Below are positions 50,781 through 59,589 of a stretch of 64,000 bases of DNA, in pieces (position 1 is the first letter of the stretch; every line of letters begins with the position of its first letter). The notes below the pieces were generated by a model, which worked only from the letters and a program-made list of their open reading frames with translations, was not told where the DNA came from and ran no database searches. The stretch comes from Hyphomicrobiales bacterium (GTDB taxonomy: Bacteria > Pseudomonadota > Alphaproteobacteria > Rhizobiales > Beijerinckiaceae): contig UCLR01000042.1 in NCBI GenBank assembly GCA_900473415.1, forward strand, positions 19,356 to 83,355. Reading direction: 5' to 3'. A program made the translations under genes and the position numbers.

Positions 50781-51529
50781 GGGGCCTCGTGACGCCGGCG
50801 TTGAAGGCGGGCGCGCGGCGGGGGCGTCTTGCCTTCCTCACAGTGACCTGCCTGTTGACGCTGGTCTTCGCCGGGCTTGGGCTGTGGCAGCTGCAGCGGC
50901 GGAGCTGGAAGCTCGACCTGATCGCCCGCGTCGAGGCGCGCGTCCATGCCGTGCCCGTCGTCGCGCCAGGGCCGGCGGAATGGCCGGAGATCGATGCCGC
51001 GGTTCACGAATATCGCCGTGTCGTCCTGCGAGGGCGCTATCTCGACGTGCCGGCGACGCTGACTCTGGCCGTGACGGAGCGCGGGCCGGGTTTCTGGGTG
51101 CTGGCGCCGCTGCGGGCGGAAGACGGCTTCACCGTGCTGGTCAATCGCGGCTTTGTGCCGGAGGACCGGCAAATGTCGGGTGAGCCGCGACCGGTTGCCG
51201 GCCAAGAGGCGAGGGTGGTCGGGCTGCTCCGGCTCACCGAGCCGGGCGGCGGCTTCCTGCGTTCCAATGATCCGGGGGGCGGCCGCTGGTATTCGCGCGA
51301 TGTGGCCGCAATTGCCGAGGCGAGGGGGCTCGCGCCCGTCGCGCCCTACTTCGTCGATGCGGATGCGGAGTCCGAGCCGGGGCCGTTGCCGCAGGGCGGG
51401 ATGACACAGGTTGGTTTCCGCAACACGCATCTGGTCTATGCGCTGACCTGGTTCGTTCTTGCGCTCATGAGCGCGGCGGCCGGCGTCCATCTCGTCCGCA
51501 ACAGGGACGAGGAGACGCCGGCCGCCTAG
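50777..51529 (+). CDS. SURF1-family oxidase assembly protein
   Basis: A 250-residue protein with one helix at each end (LAFLTVTCLLTLVFAGLGLW and LTWFVLALMSAAAGVHLV) and a periplasmic domain. GLWQLQRRSWKLDLIARVEA and VLVNRGFVP are SURF1 hallmarks. SURF1 proteins help insert heme a or o into heme-copper oxidases. Translation starts at GTG 50777, overlapping the cyoD stop, so it is the last gene of the cyo operon. No cyoE (heme O synthase) follows. The convergent RND gene ends 15 bp away. Confidence 0.93.
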   Translation: MRGLVTPALKAGARRGRLAFLTVTCLLTLVFAGLGLWQLQRRSWKLDLIARVEARVHAVPVVAPGPAEWPEIDAAVHEYRRVVLRGRYLDVPATLTLAVTERGPGFWVLAPLRAEDGFTVLVNRGFVPEDRQMSGEPRPVAGQEARVVGLLRLTEPGGGFLRSNDPGGGRWYSRDVAAIAEARGLAPVAPYFVDADAESEPGPLPQGGMTQVGFRNTHLVYALTWFVLALMSAAAGVHLVRNRDEETPAA

Positions 51530-51544
51530 TTTCTCGAAGTGGCC

Positions 51545-54500
51545 TCAGGCCGCCTTCAGCTCATGCTCTTCTGTCTTGTGCTGCGTCAGCGGGCGGTTGC
51601 GGGCCAGCCTCCGCATCAGCACGTAGAAGACGGGCGTCAGGAAGATGCCGAAGGCGGTGACGCCGATCATGCCCGCAAAAACCGCGACGCCCATCGCATG
51701 CCGCATCTCGGCGCCCGCGCCGGTCGAGGTGACGAGCGGCACAACGCCCATGATGAAGGCGAGCGAGGTCATCAGGATCGGACGCAGGCGCAGTCGGCTG
51801 GCCTCGATCGCGGCCTCGACCGGCGTCTTGCCCTCGAATTCGAGCTCTCGCGCGAATTCGACGATCAGGATGGCGTTCTTGGCTGACAAGCCTACCAAGA
51901 CGACGAGGCCGATCTGGGTGAAGACGTTGTTGTCACCCCCTGAGAGCCACACGCCGGTCAGCGCCGCGAGCAGGCCCATCGGGATGATGAGCAGGATCGC
52001 GATGGGGAGTGTCAGACTCTCATACTGCGCCGCCAGCACCAGGAAGACGAGCAGGATGGCGACCGGGAAGACGATCACCGCCGAATTGCCGGCGAGGATC
52101 TCCTGATAGGTCAGCTCCGTCCATTCGAAGGCAAAGCCCTTCGGCAGCGTCTCGGCCGCGATGCGCTCCACCGCCGCCTGCGCCTGGCCCGAGGAGAAGC
52201 CCGGAGCCGGGCCGGCATTGATGTCGGCCGCGAGGAAGCCGTTGTAGCGCATGGCGCGCTCCGGCCCGGAATCGGTCCGGACGTTGAGCACCGCGCCGAG
52301 CGGGATCATCTCGCCGCTGTTCGAGCGCACCTTCAGCTGCCCGATATGCTCCGGCAGGGCGCGGAAGGGCGCATCGGCCTGGACGCGCACGGTGTAGGTG
52401 CGGCCGAAGCGGTTGAAGTCGTTGACATAGGTCGAGCCGAGATAGGTCTGCAGCGTGTCGAAGACTTCCGTCACCGGCACGCCGAGCTGGCGGGCCTTGG
52501 TGCGGTCGATATCGGCATAGAGCTGCGGGACATTGACCTGGAAGCTCGAGAACATGCCGGCGATCTCGGGCGCGGCCGCGGCCTTGGCCATGAAGGCCTT
52601 GGTCGCCTCGTCGAGCGCCGGGTAGCCGAGGCCGGCGCGATCCTCGATCTGCAGCTTGAAGCCGCCGATCGTGCCGAGGCCCTGGACGGGCGGCGGCGGG
52701 AACATCGCGATGAAGGCCTCCTTGATGCCGCCGAACTCCTTGTTGAGCTGCATCGCGATGGCGTTGCCGGAGAGCGCAGGGTCCTTGCGCTGGTCGAAGG
52801 GCTTCAGGCCGACGAAGACGATGCCGGAGTTCGACGAGTTGGTGAAGCCGTTGATCGAGAGCCCGGGGAAGGAGATGGCGTTCTCGACACCCGGATGCTT
52901 CAGCGCGATCTCATCCATGCGGCGGATGACGTCCTCGGTGCGGTCGAGCGTCGCGGCGTCCGGCAACTGCGCGAAGCCGACGAGGTACTGCTTGTCCTGG
53001 CCCGGCACGAAGCCTGATGGCACCGCCTTGAACAGCACGCCCGTCAGGCCGAGCAGCACGACATAGACCCCCAGCATCACCGCGCGATGCGAGATGACTC
53101 GCCGCACGCCGCCGCCATAGGCCTCCGAGGAGCGATGGAAGAAGCGGTTGAAGGCGCGGAAGAACCAGCCGAAGACGCGATCCATGAAGCGGGTCAACGC
53201 ATCCTTCGGGGTGTGGTGGCCCTTCAGCAGCATGGCCGCCAGCGCCGGCGAGAGCGTCAGCGAGTTGATCGCGGAGATCACCGTCGAGATCGCGATGGTG
53301 AGCGCGAACTGGCGATAGAACTGCCCGGTCAGGCCCGAGATGAAGGCGAGCGGCACGAAGACCGCGACCAGCACCAGCGCGATCGCGATGATCGGGCCGG
53401 AGACTTCGCGCATCGCCTTGTAGGTCGCCTCGCGCGGCGAGAGGCCGTTCTCGATGTTGCGCTCGACGTTCTCGACCACGACGATGGCGTCATCGACGAC
53501 GATGCCGATCGCCAGCACCAGCCCGAAGAGGCTGAGCGCGTTGATCGAGAAGCCCATGACATACATTACCGCGAAGGTGCCGACGATGGAGATCGGCACC
53601 GCGACGAGCGGGATGATCGAGGCGCGCCAGGTCTGCAGGAAGACGATGACGACGAGCACGACCAGCGCCACCGCCTCGAGCAGCGTCGAGATGACAGCCT
53701 TGATCGAGGCGCGGACGAACTGGGTGGTGTCGTAGACGATCGAGTAGTCCACGCCTTCCGGCATGTTCTGCTTGATCTCGCGCATCGTTTCCTGGACGCG
53801 GTCGGCGATCGCGATGGCGTTCGAGCCTGGCGCCTGGAAGACCGGGACGGCAACGGCCGACTTGCCGTTCAGCAGCGAGCGCAGCGAGTATTCGGCCGCG
53901 CCGAGCTCGATGCGGGCGAGGTCCTTCAGTCGCACGACCGCGCCGTCGGCGCCGGTCTTGACGATGATCTCACCGAACTGCTCCTCGCTCTGCAGGCGTC
54001 CCTGCGCATTGACCGAGAGCTGCAGGTCGAGGCCGGGCGCATTCGGTGAGGCGCCGATGACGCCCGCCGCCGCCTGGACGTTCTGGGCGCGGATCTCGCG
54101 CACCACGTCGCCCGGCGAGAGGCCGTGCTCCGCCACCTTCTGCGGGTCGAGCCAGACGCGCAGCGAATAGTCGCCCGAGCCGAAGAGCTGGACCTGGCCG
54201 ACGCCGTCGATGCGGGCGAGCCGATCCTTGACGTTCAGCACGGCGTAGTTGCGCAGATAGGTCATGTCGTAGCGGCCGTTCGGCGAGGTGATGTGCACCA
54301 CCATCGTCAGGTCCGGCGAGCTCTTGACCGTGGTGACACCGAAGCGGCGCACCTCCTCGGGCAGGCGCGGCTCGGCCTGGGCCACGCGGTTCTGGATGAG
54401 CTGCTGCGCCTTGTCCGGGTCGGTGCCGAGCCGGAAGGTGACGTTCAGCGTCATCAGACCGTCGGTCGTCGCCTGGCTGGACATGTAGAGCATGCCCTCG

Positions 54501-54721
54501 ACGCCGTTGATCTGCTCCTCGATCGGCGTCGCCACGGTCTCGGCGATGACGCGCGGGCTCGCGCCCGGATATTGCGCGCGAACCACGACCGTGGGCGGCA
54601 CGACCTCGGGGTACTCCGAGATCGGCAGCGCCCGGATCGAGAGCAGACCGGCGAGGAAGATCAGCACGGAGAGGACCGCCGCGAAGATCGGGCGGTCGAT
54701 GAAGAACTTCGAGAGGTTCAT
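51545..54721 (-). CDS. RND multidrug efflux permease, HAE1 family (MexF/AcrB type)
   Basis: A 1058-residue proton-driven exporter of normal length. The N-terminus SKFFIDRPIFAAVLSVLIFL is typical of HAE1. The TM4 proton-relay aspartates are in AIGIVVDDAIVVVENVERN (about 405-420), with the NIENGLSPREATYKAMREV loop following. Two large periplasmic porter/docking regions are present, and the sequence is closest in feel to MexF/BepE. It forms a tripartite pump with an adaptor (encoded 79 bp upstream on the same strand) and an outer-membrane channel not found here. AAGGGGG precedes the ATG. Confidence 0.95.
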   Translation of the reverse strand: MNLSKFFIDRPIFAAVLSVLIFLAGLLSIRALPISEYPEVVPPTVVVRAQYPGASPRVIAETVATPIEEQINGVEGMLYMSSQATTDGLMTLNVTFRLGTDPDKAQQLIQNRVAQAEPRLPEEVRRFGVTTVKSSPDLTMVVHITSPNGRYDMTYLRNYAVLNVKDRLARIDGVGQVQLFGSGDYSLRVWLDPQKVAEHGLSPGDVVREIRAQNVQAAAGVIGASPNAPGLDLQLSVNAQGRLQSEEQFGEIIVKTGADGAVVRLKDLARIELGAAEYSLRSLLNGKSAVAVPVFQAPGSNAIAIADRVQETMREIKQNMPEGVDYSIVYDTTQFVRASIKAVISTLLEAVALVVLVVIVFLQTWRASIIPLVAVPISIVGTFAVMYVMGFSINALSLFGLVLAIGIVVDDAIVVVENVERNIENGLSPREATYKAMREVSGPIIAIALVLVAVFVPLAFISGLTGQFYRQFALTIAISTVISAINSLTLSPALAAMLLKGHHTPKDALTRFMDRVFGWFFRAFNRFFHRSSEAYGGGVRRVISHRAVMLGVYVVLLGLTGVLFKAVPSGFVPGQDKQYLVGFAQLPDAATLDRTEDVIRRMDEIALKHPGVENAISFPGLSINGFTNSSNSGIVFVGLKPFDQRKDPALSGNAIAMQLNKEFGGIKEAFIAMFPPPPVQGLGTIGGFKLQIEDRAGLGYPALDEATKAFMAKAAAAPEIAGMFSSFQVNVPQLYADIDRTKARQLGVPVTEVFDTLQTYLGSTYVNDFNRFGRTYTVRVQADAPFRALPEHIGQLKVRSNSGEMIPLGAVLNVRTDSGPERAMRYNGFLAADINAGPAPGFSSGQAQAAVERIAAETLPKGFAFEWTELTYQEILAGNSAVIVFPVAILLVFLVLAAQYESLTLPIAILLIIPMGLLAALTGVWLSGGDNNVFTQIGLVVLVGLSAKNAILIVEFARELEFEGKTPVEAAIEASRLRLRPILMTSLAFIMGVVPLVTSTGAGAEMRHAMGVAVFAGMIGVTAFGIFLTPVFYVLMRRLARNRPLTQHKTEEHELKAA

Positions 54722-54800
54722 GGGTTGCGCCCCCTTTCGAGCGGCTTATGGACTCAGGTCGCGGGCCCGCCTCGCGGCACCCGCGCCCGGCCTGAGATGA

Positions 54801-56000
54801 TCAGCGTTGTGCGAGCTCGGTCGCGGGCTTCCTCAGCTCGCTCTTCTCGGCCATCGGCACGGCCTCGGGCGCGACGGTCGCGCCCGGCCGGACGCGCTGC
54901 AGGCCGTTGACGATGACGCGCTCGCCGGCCTTCAGCCCGGCATTGACGACGCGAAGCCCGTCATGGGCGGCGCCGAGCGAGACCTCGCGCCAGGCCGCTT
55001 TGCCGTCGTCGCCGACCACGAAGACGAATTTCTTGCTCTGGTCGGTGCCGACCGCGCGCTCGTTGATGACGAGCTTGGGTTCGGCCTTGGCCTGGCCCAG
55101 CCGCACGCGCACGAACTGGCCTGGCATCAGCTTGCCGTCGGGATTGTCGAGCAGGGCGCGGACACGCACCGTGCCGCTCGCCCCGTCGATGCCGTTGTCG
55201 ATGAAGTGCAGCCGGCCGCTGAAACGGGCCGCATCGGTGGTCGCCGTGGTGAGCTGGACCGGGATCTGCTCCAGCGCGCGCGATCCGGTTGGCAGCGAGG
55301 CCAGCGCGTCGAGCACGCTGCGCTCGTCGGCGTTAAAGGCAGCATAGATCGGATCGACCGAGAGCAGGGAGGTCAGCACCTGCCCGCCGGCGGCGATCAG
55401 GTTGCCGGTTGTGACGTCGAGCCGGCCGATGCGGCCGCTGATCGGGGCGCGGATCTGGGTGTAGTCCAAGTTGAGTTGCGCCGTGCGGCGAGCGGCCTCG
55501 GCAGCGCGCTGATTGGCCTGCGCCTCACGCAGCGCGTTGACGCGGGTGTCGAGGTCGCGCTGAGAGAGGTTGCGGGTGGCGATGAGCTGCTGGCCGCGCT
55601 CGTTCTCGCTGTCGGCGAGCGCGACGCGCGCCTGTGCGGCGAGCACCTGTGCCTCGGCCCGCTCCAACTCGGCGAGATAGGGCGCCTGGTCGATGCTGAC
55701 CAGCAGGTCGCCCTGCTTCACCAGATTGCCCTCGCGGAAATGCACGGCTTCGACCACGCCGGCAACACGCGAGCGCAGCTCTACGCGCTCGATCGCCTCC
55801 AGCCGGCCGGAGAACTCGGCCCAGGGCACGATCTCGCGCTGCTCGACGGTGGCGACGGAGACCGGGACGGCGGGCGGAGCTGCGGGGGTGGTGTCGCCCT
55901 GCGCCTTGCTGCCTGAGAGGGTGACGGCCGCAACGGCGGCGATTGCGACGGAGGCGGTGAGGCCGGCCAGAAGGGCACGGCGGTTCGTTCCCTGAATCAT
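54801..56000 (-). CDS. RND efflux periplasmic adaptor subunit (MexE/AcrA type)
   Basis: A 399-residue membrane-fusion protein. An N-terminal membrane/signal segment (LLAGLTASVAIAAVAAVTLS) has no lipobox cysteine, so a non-lipidated anchor is expected. The lipoyl half-motif ELRSRVAGVVEAVHFREGNL (about 75-94), a coiled-coil hairpin (YLAELERAEAQVLAAQARVA to EAARRTAQL), the second lipoyl half YTQIRAPISGRIGRLDVTTG and the beta-barrel follow in family order. It connects the permease at 51545 with an outer-membrane channel. It lies 51 bp after the hydrolase-fold gene on the same strand. Confidence 0.94.
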   Translation of the reverse strand: MIQGTNRRALLAGLTASVAIAAVAAVTLSGSKAQGDTTPAAPPAVPVSVATVEQREIVPWAEFSGRLEAIERVELRSRVAGVVEAVHFREGNLVKQGDLLVSIDQAPYLAELERAEAQVLAAQARVALADSENERGQQLIATRNLSQRDLDTRVNALREAQANQRAAEAARRTAQLNLDYTQIRAPISGRIGRLDVTTGNLIAAGGQVLTSLLSVDPIYAAFNADERSVLDALASLPTGSRALEQIPVQLTTATTDAARFSGRLHFIDNGIDGASGTVRVRALLDNPDGKLMPGQFVRVRLGQAKAEPKLVINERAVGTDQSKKFVFVVGDDGKAAWREVSLGAAHDGLRVVNAGLKAGERVIVNGLQRVRPGATVAPEAVPMAEKSELRKPATELAQR

Positions 56001-56051
56001 GGGTTCGGGTCCTTGCTTGAAATGTCTGACGTGATGGGAAGTTCTGTGCGC

Positions 56052-56888
56052 CTAGGACGGTGCGGTCCGGGCGTAGAAATCGGCGATCGCGCCGCGCACG
56101 CTACAGAGACAGGAGCCCTCGCGCGGCGCGTCGGCATAGGCTTTCGGCCAATGCGTCGGGGCGTGCTCGACAATATGGTCCACCGCCACGCCGGCCTTTG
56201 TCAGCAGCGTCGCATACTGCGTGACCTCGTCCCGCATCGGGTCGTCCTGTGCGCTGATCAGCAGGGCAGGTGGCAGGCCGGCGAGGCGGGCGGCGTTGAG
56301 GGGGGCGGCGTAAGGGTGGGCGGCCCGCTCGGGCGTGCCGAGATAATCCGCCCAGCCATCGGCCCATCGGCAGCCGACTGGTCCGGCATGAGCTGCGCGC
56401 AGTGAGGCGGTGCCCAGGCAGGAATCGAGCATGGGCGAGAGCAGGATCTGGCCAGCGAGCGCCGGGCCACCACGATCCCGCGCCATCATCGCCAGCGCGG
56501 CTGCGAGGTTGCCGCCAGCTTCCTCGCCTGCGACGTAGACCGGAGCCTTGCGCGTGGTCCAGCGCGCACGGCCTCTGGCAAGGGCCTCGAGCGCAACATA
56601 GATGCTGTCCAGCGCCTCCGGGAAACGGTGGACCGGGGCGAGCGGATAAGAGAGCGAGAAGACGATCGAGCCGGCTTCGGCCAGGACCGTGGCGACGGCC
56701 TCGCCTTCGGCGAGCGAGCCGCTGTTGAAGTGGCCGCCATGCAGGTGGAGCACGAGGCCGGGCGCATCCGGCACCTCCGCCGGCGCGTAGAGGCGGCCGT
56801 CGAAGCGGGCGGTCCGGGTGGCCAGACTCTCCTCCCGCCAGAAGACGGAAGCGATGGTCTGGACCTTCTGGATAGCGATGGAAGGCAT
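56052..56888 (-). CDS. Alpha/beta hydrolase-fold protein with a substituted nucleophile
   Basis: A 278-residue protein of the hormone-sensitive-lipase-like (HGG) branch: LVLHLHGGHFNSGSL (46-59) is the oxyanion-hole block, and ISAQDDPMRDE and HAPTHWPKAY hold the acid and histidine. In the nucleophile elbow, which should read GDSAGG, this protein has GEEAGG (121-126) with E123 in the serine place, so normal ester hydrolysis is not expected. It starts at ATG 56888 with GGAGGCG upstream and diverges from the LysR gene by about 120 bp. The efflux genes follow on the same strand and may share its promoter. Confidence 0.82.
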   Translation of the reverse strand: MPSIAIQKVQTIASVFWREESLATRTARFDGRLYAPAEVPDAPGLVLHLHGGHFNSGSLAEGEAVATVLAEAGSIVFSLSYPLAPVHRFPEALDSIYVALEALARGRARWTTRKAPVYVAGEEAGGNLAAALAMMARDRGGPALAGQILLSPMLDSCLGTASLRAAHAGPVGCRWADGWADYLGTPERAAHPYAAPLNAARLAGLPPALLISAQDDPMRDEVTQYATLLTKAGVAVDHIVEHAPTHWPKAYADAPREGSCLCSVRGAIADFYARTAPS

Positions 56889-56968
56889 GGCTCGCCTCCG
56901 CTGTTGCGTTGCATCATGAAATAATTGAGATCGTTTCGGGAATAAATATCCTGTTCGCTCATTCATTA

Positions 56969-56981
56969 TTCATGTATGGAA
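56969..56981. promoter_or_regulatory. Candidate LysR box (T-N11-A) between the hydrolase and lysR genes
   Basis: TTCATGTATGGAA has the T-N11-A outline and outer TTC/GAA symmetry expected of LysR-type operators. It lies in the AT-rich gap between two divergent genes, 27 bp before the lysR ATG. The match is short and could be chance. Confidence 0.4.
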
Positions 56982-57007
56982 ACAATCTCGATCAGGATCG
57001 ACATTCC

Positions 57008-57958
57008 ATGGATCAGCTGACAGCGATGCGGGCCTTTGTGCGGGTCGTCGAGGCGGGCACCTTCACCCGCGCCGCCGACCTGCTCGAAATGCCGAAGCCG
57101 ACAGTGACGAAGCTGATCCAGCAGCTAGAGACGCATCTGCGCGCGCGGCTGCTCAATCGCACGACCCGGCGCGTGACGGTGACGATGGACGGCGCCGCCT
57201 ATTACGAGCGCGCGATGCGACTGCTCTCGGAGCTCGACGAGCTCGACGCCTCGATGACGATCGCCCAGGCGCGCCCGAGTGGGCGGCTGCGGGTCGATTG
57301 CAGCTCGGCATTGGCGACCTCGGTCATCATCCCGGCGCTGCACGAGTTCCATGCGCGCTATCCCGATATCCAGGTCGATCTGGGCCTTAGCGATCGGCCG
57401 GCTGACCTGCTCGCGGAGAATCTCGACTGCGCCGTTCGCGCCGGGGAGATCGTCGACCAGAACCTGATCGCGCGCCGGATCGGCGAGATGCAGCTCATTA
57501 CCTGTGCGACACCGGAGTATCTGGGGCGCGCCGGTACGCCGCTGCATCCGCGCGAGCTGGAAGAGGCGCACCACATCGTCGCCTACCGGCCGGCGCTCAG
57601 CGGCCGTGTGATGCCATTCTTCTATCAGAATCACAGCGAAACGATCGAGATCAGCGGCCGCTACACCATCTCGGTCAATGACGGCATGGGCTATATGGCG
57701 GCGGCGCTGGCAGGGCTCGGCGTCGTGCAGCTGCCGACCTTCATGGCGCGCGGGCCGATCACCGAAGGGCGCCTCGTGCCGATCCTGCTGGATTGGTGCA
57801 CGGGGCCGAAGCCGCTGCACATCGTCTATCCGCCGAACCGGCACCTGAGCAACAAGGTCAGGGTCTTCGTCGACTGGCTGGCCGAGCTGTTCTCGCGGGA
57901 TGTGCTTGTGCTGCGGCCGGAGGAGAAGATGGGCTGCGTGGCTGAAGTGGCGGCGTGA
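57008..57958 (+). CDS. LysR-family transcriptional regulator
   Basis: A 316-residue LTTR: N-terminal winged helix-turn-helix (MRAFVRVVEAGTFTRAADLL, then KPTVTKLIQQLETHLRARLL) and a C-terminal periplasmic-binding-like effector domain (GRLRVDCSSALATSVIIPAL; ENLDCAVRAGEI). The pattern resembles the CrgA/DsdC-like subgroup that often controls a divergent gene. Its divergent partner is the substituted alpha/beta hydrolase followed by the efflux genes. The ATG at 57008 gives the typical MDQLTAM start; an extension to 56909 would consume the shared promoter. Confidence 0.93.
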   Translation: MDQLTAMRAFVRVVEAGTFTRAADLLEMPKPTVTKLIQQLETHLRARLLNRTTRRVTVTMDGAAYYERAMRLLSELDELDASMTIAQARPSGRLRVDCSSALATSVIIPALHEFHARYPDIQVDLGLSDRPADLLAENLDCAVRAGEIVDQNLIARRIGEMQLITCATPEYLGRAGTPLHPRELEEAHHIVAYRPALSGRVMPFFYQNHSETIEISGRYTISVNDGMGYMAAALAGLGVVQLPTFMARGPITEGRLVPILLDWCTGPKPLHIVYPPNRHLSNKVRVFVDWLAELFSRDVLVLRPEEKMGCVAEVAA

Positions 57959-57974
57959 GCGAGTCGGGGCAGGC

Positions 57975-58057
57975 TGTCATGCTCGGGCTTGACCCGAGCA
58001 TCTCGGAAACCAGCGCAGTCTTGTCATGAGACTCTCGGGTCAAGCCCGAGAGTGACG
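57975..58057. repeat. Palindromic repeat, second subtype (copy 10)
   Basis: CTCGGGCTTGACCCGAG near the left end and CTCGGGTCAAGCCCGAG near the right end are near-identical inverted elements, with TGTCAT at the left and AGTGACG at the right boundary. It lies between the convergent lysR and coiled-coil genes. Confidence 0.75.
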
Positions 58058-58075
58058 CGCTGAGCCTGCGCCGTC

Positions 58076-59206
58076 TCAATCCTTTTGCGAGACCGTCTTG
58101 AGCTTCGGCTCCGGCTCGTAGCCTTCCGGGGCGCGGGCCTCGATCGCCTGGCGGTTGCGCGACATCGCCTCGATGAGCTGGCGGTTGGAGTGCTCCAGCG
58201 TGCCGACATGGTCGATGTGGTGGCGCAGGTCATTGCGCAGCTGCTGGTTGACGTTCGTGAGGAAGTCGGACTTCGACTGCAGCGCCGAGAGCTTGATGTC
58301 GAGGTCGTAGAGCTTCTTGTCGCGCTGGGCGAGGTCTTCAGTCTGCTTGCGTTCGCGCTCGGCTGCGGCTGCGGCCTGGGCTTCCAGTTCCTTGATGGTC
58401 TGAAGCGCCGTGACGATGCGGGTCTGCGCTTGGTTGGCCGCTTCGGTGGCCTCCTCGCGGTCCGCCACCATCTTTTCGGTCAGCGTGTCGATGTCGCGCT
58501 GCACGCGCTGGTTCTCAGCGTTCGAGGCGACGAGGTCGGAACGCAGGATCGCGACCTCGCGAGAGAGGTTTTGCGTGGCGGCCGATTTCTCGAGAAGCTT
58601 CTGCTCGACGACCTGCCGCTCCTCGATGAGGCGCTGGACGCGGGAATCGGTGCCGGAGAGCTTCTGGAGGAGGCTGTTGAACTCGCCCTGCAGCTTGCCG
58701 TGATCGGTTTCGAGCGTCGTGAGCGAGTCCTGCACGCGGTCGAACGATGCGCGGCTGCGGTGCAGCTCCTCTTCATAGCGGATGGCCAGCGGGCGGTAAT
58801 GCTCGAGCTCGATCCGCAGGCCGGTGATCTCGCGATCCTGTTGATTGCGGATGCCCGAGAGTTCTTCGATCTGCGCCGCCTGGTCATGCGCCATCTGGAC
58901 GAATTTCGGCAGCACCTGCTGCATCGTCGCCGTGCGCGTCATCAGGAGGTCGAGCTGGACCGACCAGTTCGAGATCTTGGCGAATTCGGTCTGCAACTCG
59001 TTGGACTGGTCGCTGATCGCGGTCATCAGCTGACCGATTTCATGCGAGCTGTTCGGCTTGGCCTGAACGTGCTGGGCGGCTGCAGCCGGCGGCTCGCCCG
59101 GCTCGTTGGCGGGTAGCTCGGGCGCAAGTAAAGGCGGCGGGGCAAGCCGGACAGCCTGCTCCTCGCTGCGTCCGCTCATGAGACGCCTCAGCCTATCACC
59201 GATCAT
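58076..59206 (-). CDS. Hypothetical coiled-coil protein
   Basis: A 376-residue protein, unrecognised as a named family. After a basic start (MIGDRLRRLMSGR) and a Pro/Ala-rich segment (about 20-52), almost everything from residue 55 to 340 is heptad-like and charged, for example RNQQDREITGLRIELEHYRP and EVAILRSDLVASNAENQRVQ, indicating a long coiled coil. There is no signal peptide or membrane helix, so it is probably cytoplasmic. The ATG at 59206 is chosen because the upstream 92 codons look non-coding. Crescentin-like or other cytoskeletal scaffolds have this build, but no specific homology is claimed. Confidence 0.8.
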   Translation of the reverse strand: MIGDRLRRLMSGRSEEQAVRLAPPPLLAPELPANEPGEPPAAAAQHVQAKPNSSHEIGQLMTAISDQSNELQTEFAKISNWSVQLDLLMTRTATMQQVLPKFVQMAHDQAAQIEELSGIRNQQDREITGLRIELEHYRPLAIRYEEELHRSRASFDRVQDSLTTLETDHGKLQGEFNSLLQKLSGTDSRVQRLIEERQVVEQKLLEKSAATQNLSREVAILRSDLVASNAENQRVQRDIDTLTEKMVADREEATEAANQAQTRIVTALQTIKELEAQAAAAAERERKQTEDLAQRDKKLYDLDIKLSALQSKSDFLTNVNQQLRNDLRHHIDHVGTLEHSNRQLIEAMSRNRQAIEARAPEGYEPEPKLKTVSQKD

Positions 59207-59589
59207 GACGCCACCCCAACCCTCGCCCCTGGTTTTTACGCGGGGCATCGCCTTTGGCGAGGCATCAGCAAACGGCGCGGCGTGCCGCAACGCAATCCCA
59301 CCCGGCTGGATTCCGGGGAGTTGCGAACAACTTCCTGCTGGCCTGCGGAGTTTGCGTCGCAGCGTGGCACGGAGGCTACGATCGGTGCGCTTGCGAGACG
59401 CGCGGATTGCGCCCGGGGGCTCATTTTCGATCGTGACCCGGCGCCACAAATGACCGGAACGAGCGCGGCCGATTTCCGCCAATCACAAACGCGACAGCTC
59501 GGCAACGGTCAGCCGTCGTCCGCGTTTGTTGCGATGTCCGATAGCGTCTAGACTTCGCAAGCCCGAAACGATCTGGGAGACAATTCTCT
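59207..59589. other. Intergenic region without a supportable gene
   Basis: This 383 bp gap lies between two divergent genes (coiled-coil on minus, secreted Arg/His-rich protein on plus). Frames are open across it on both strands, but none has a family pattern or a good ribosome site. It presumably contains both promoters. No repeat or terminator is evident. Confidence 0.55.

Noticed and set aside
1..58057. The repeated palindromes considered as a CRISPR array or as insertion sequences
   Set aside because: Copies are kilobases apart, not regularly spaced, and contain no transposase; they are short intergenic palindromes.
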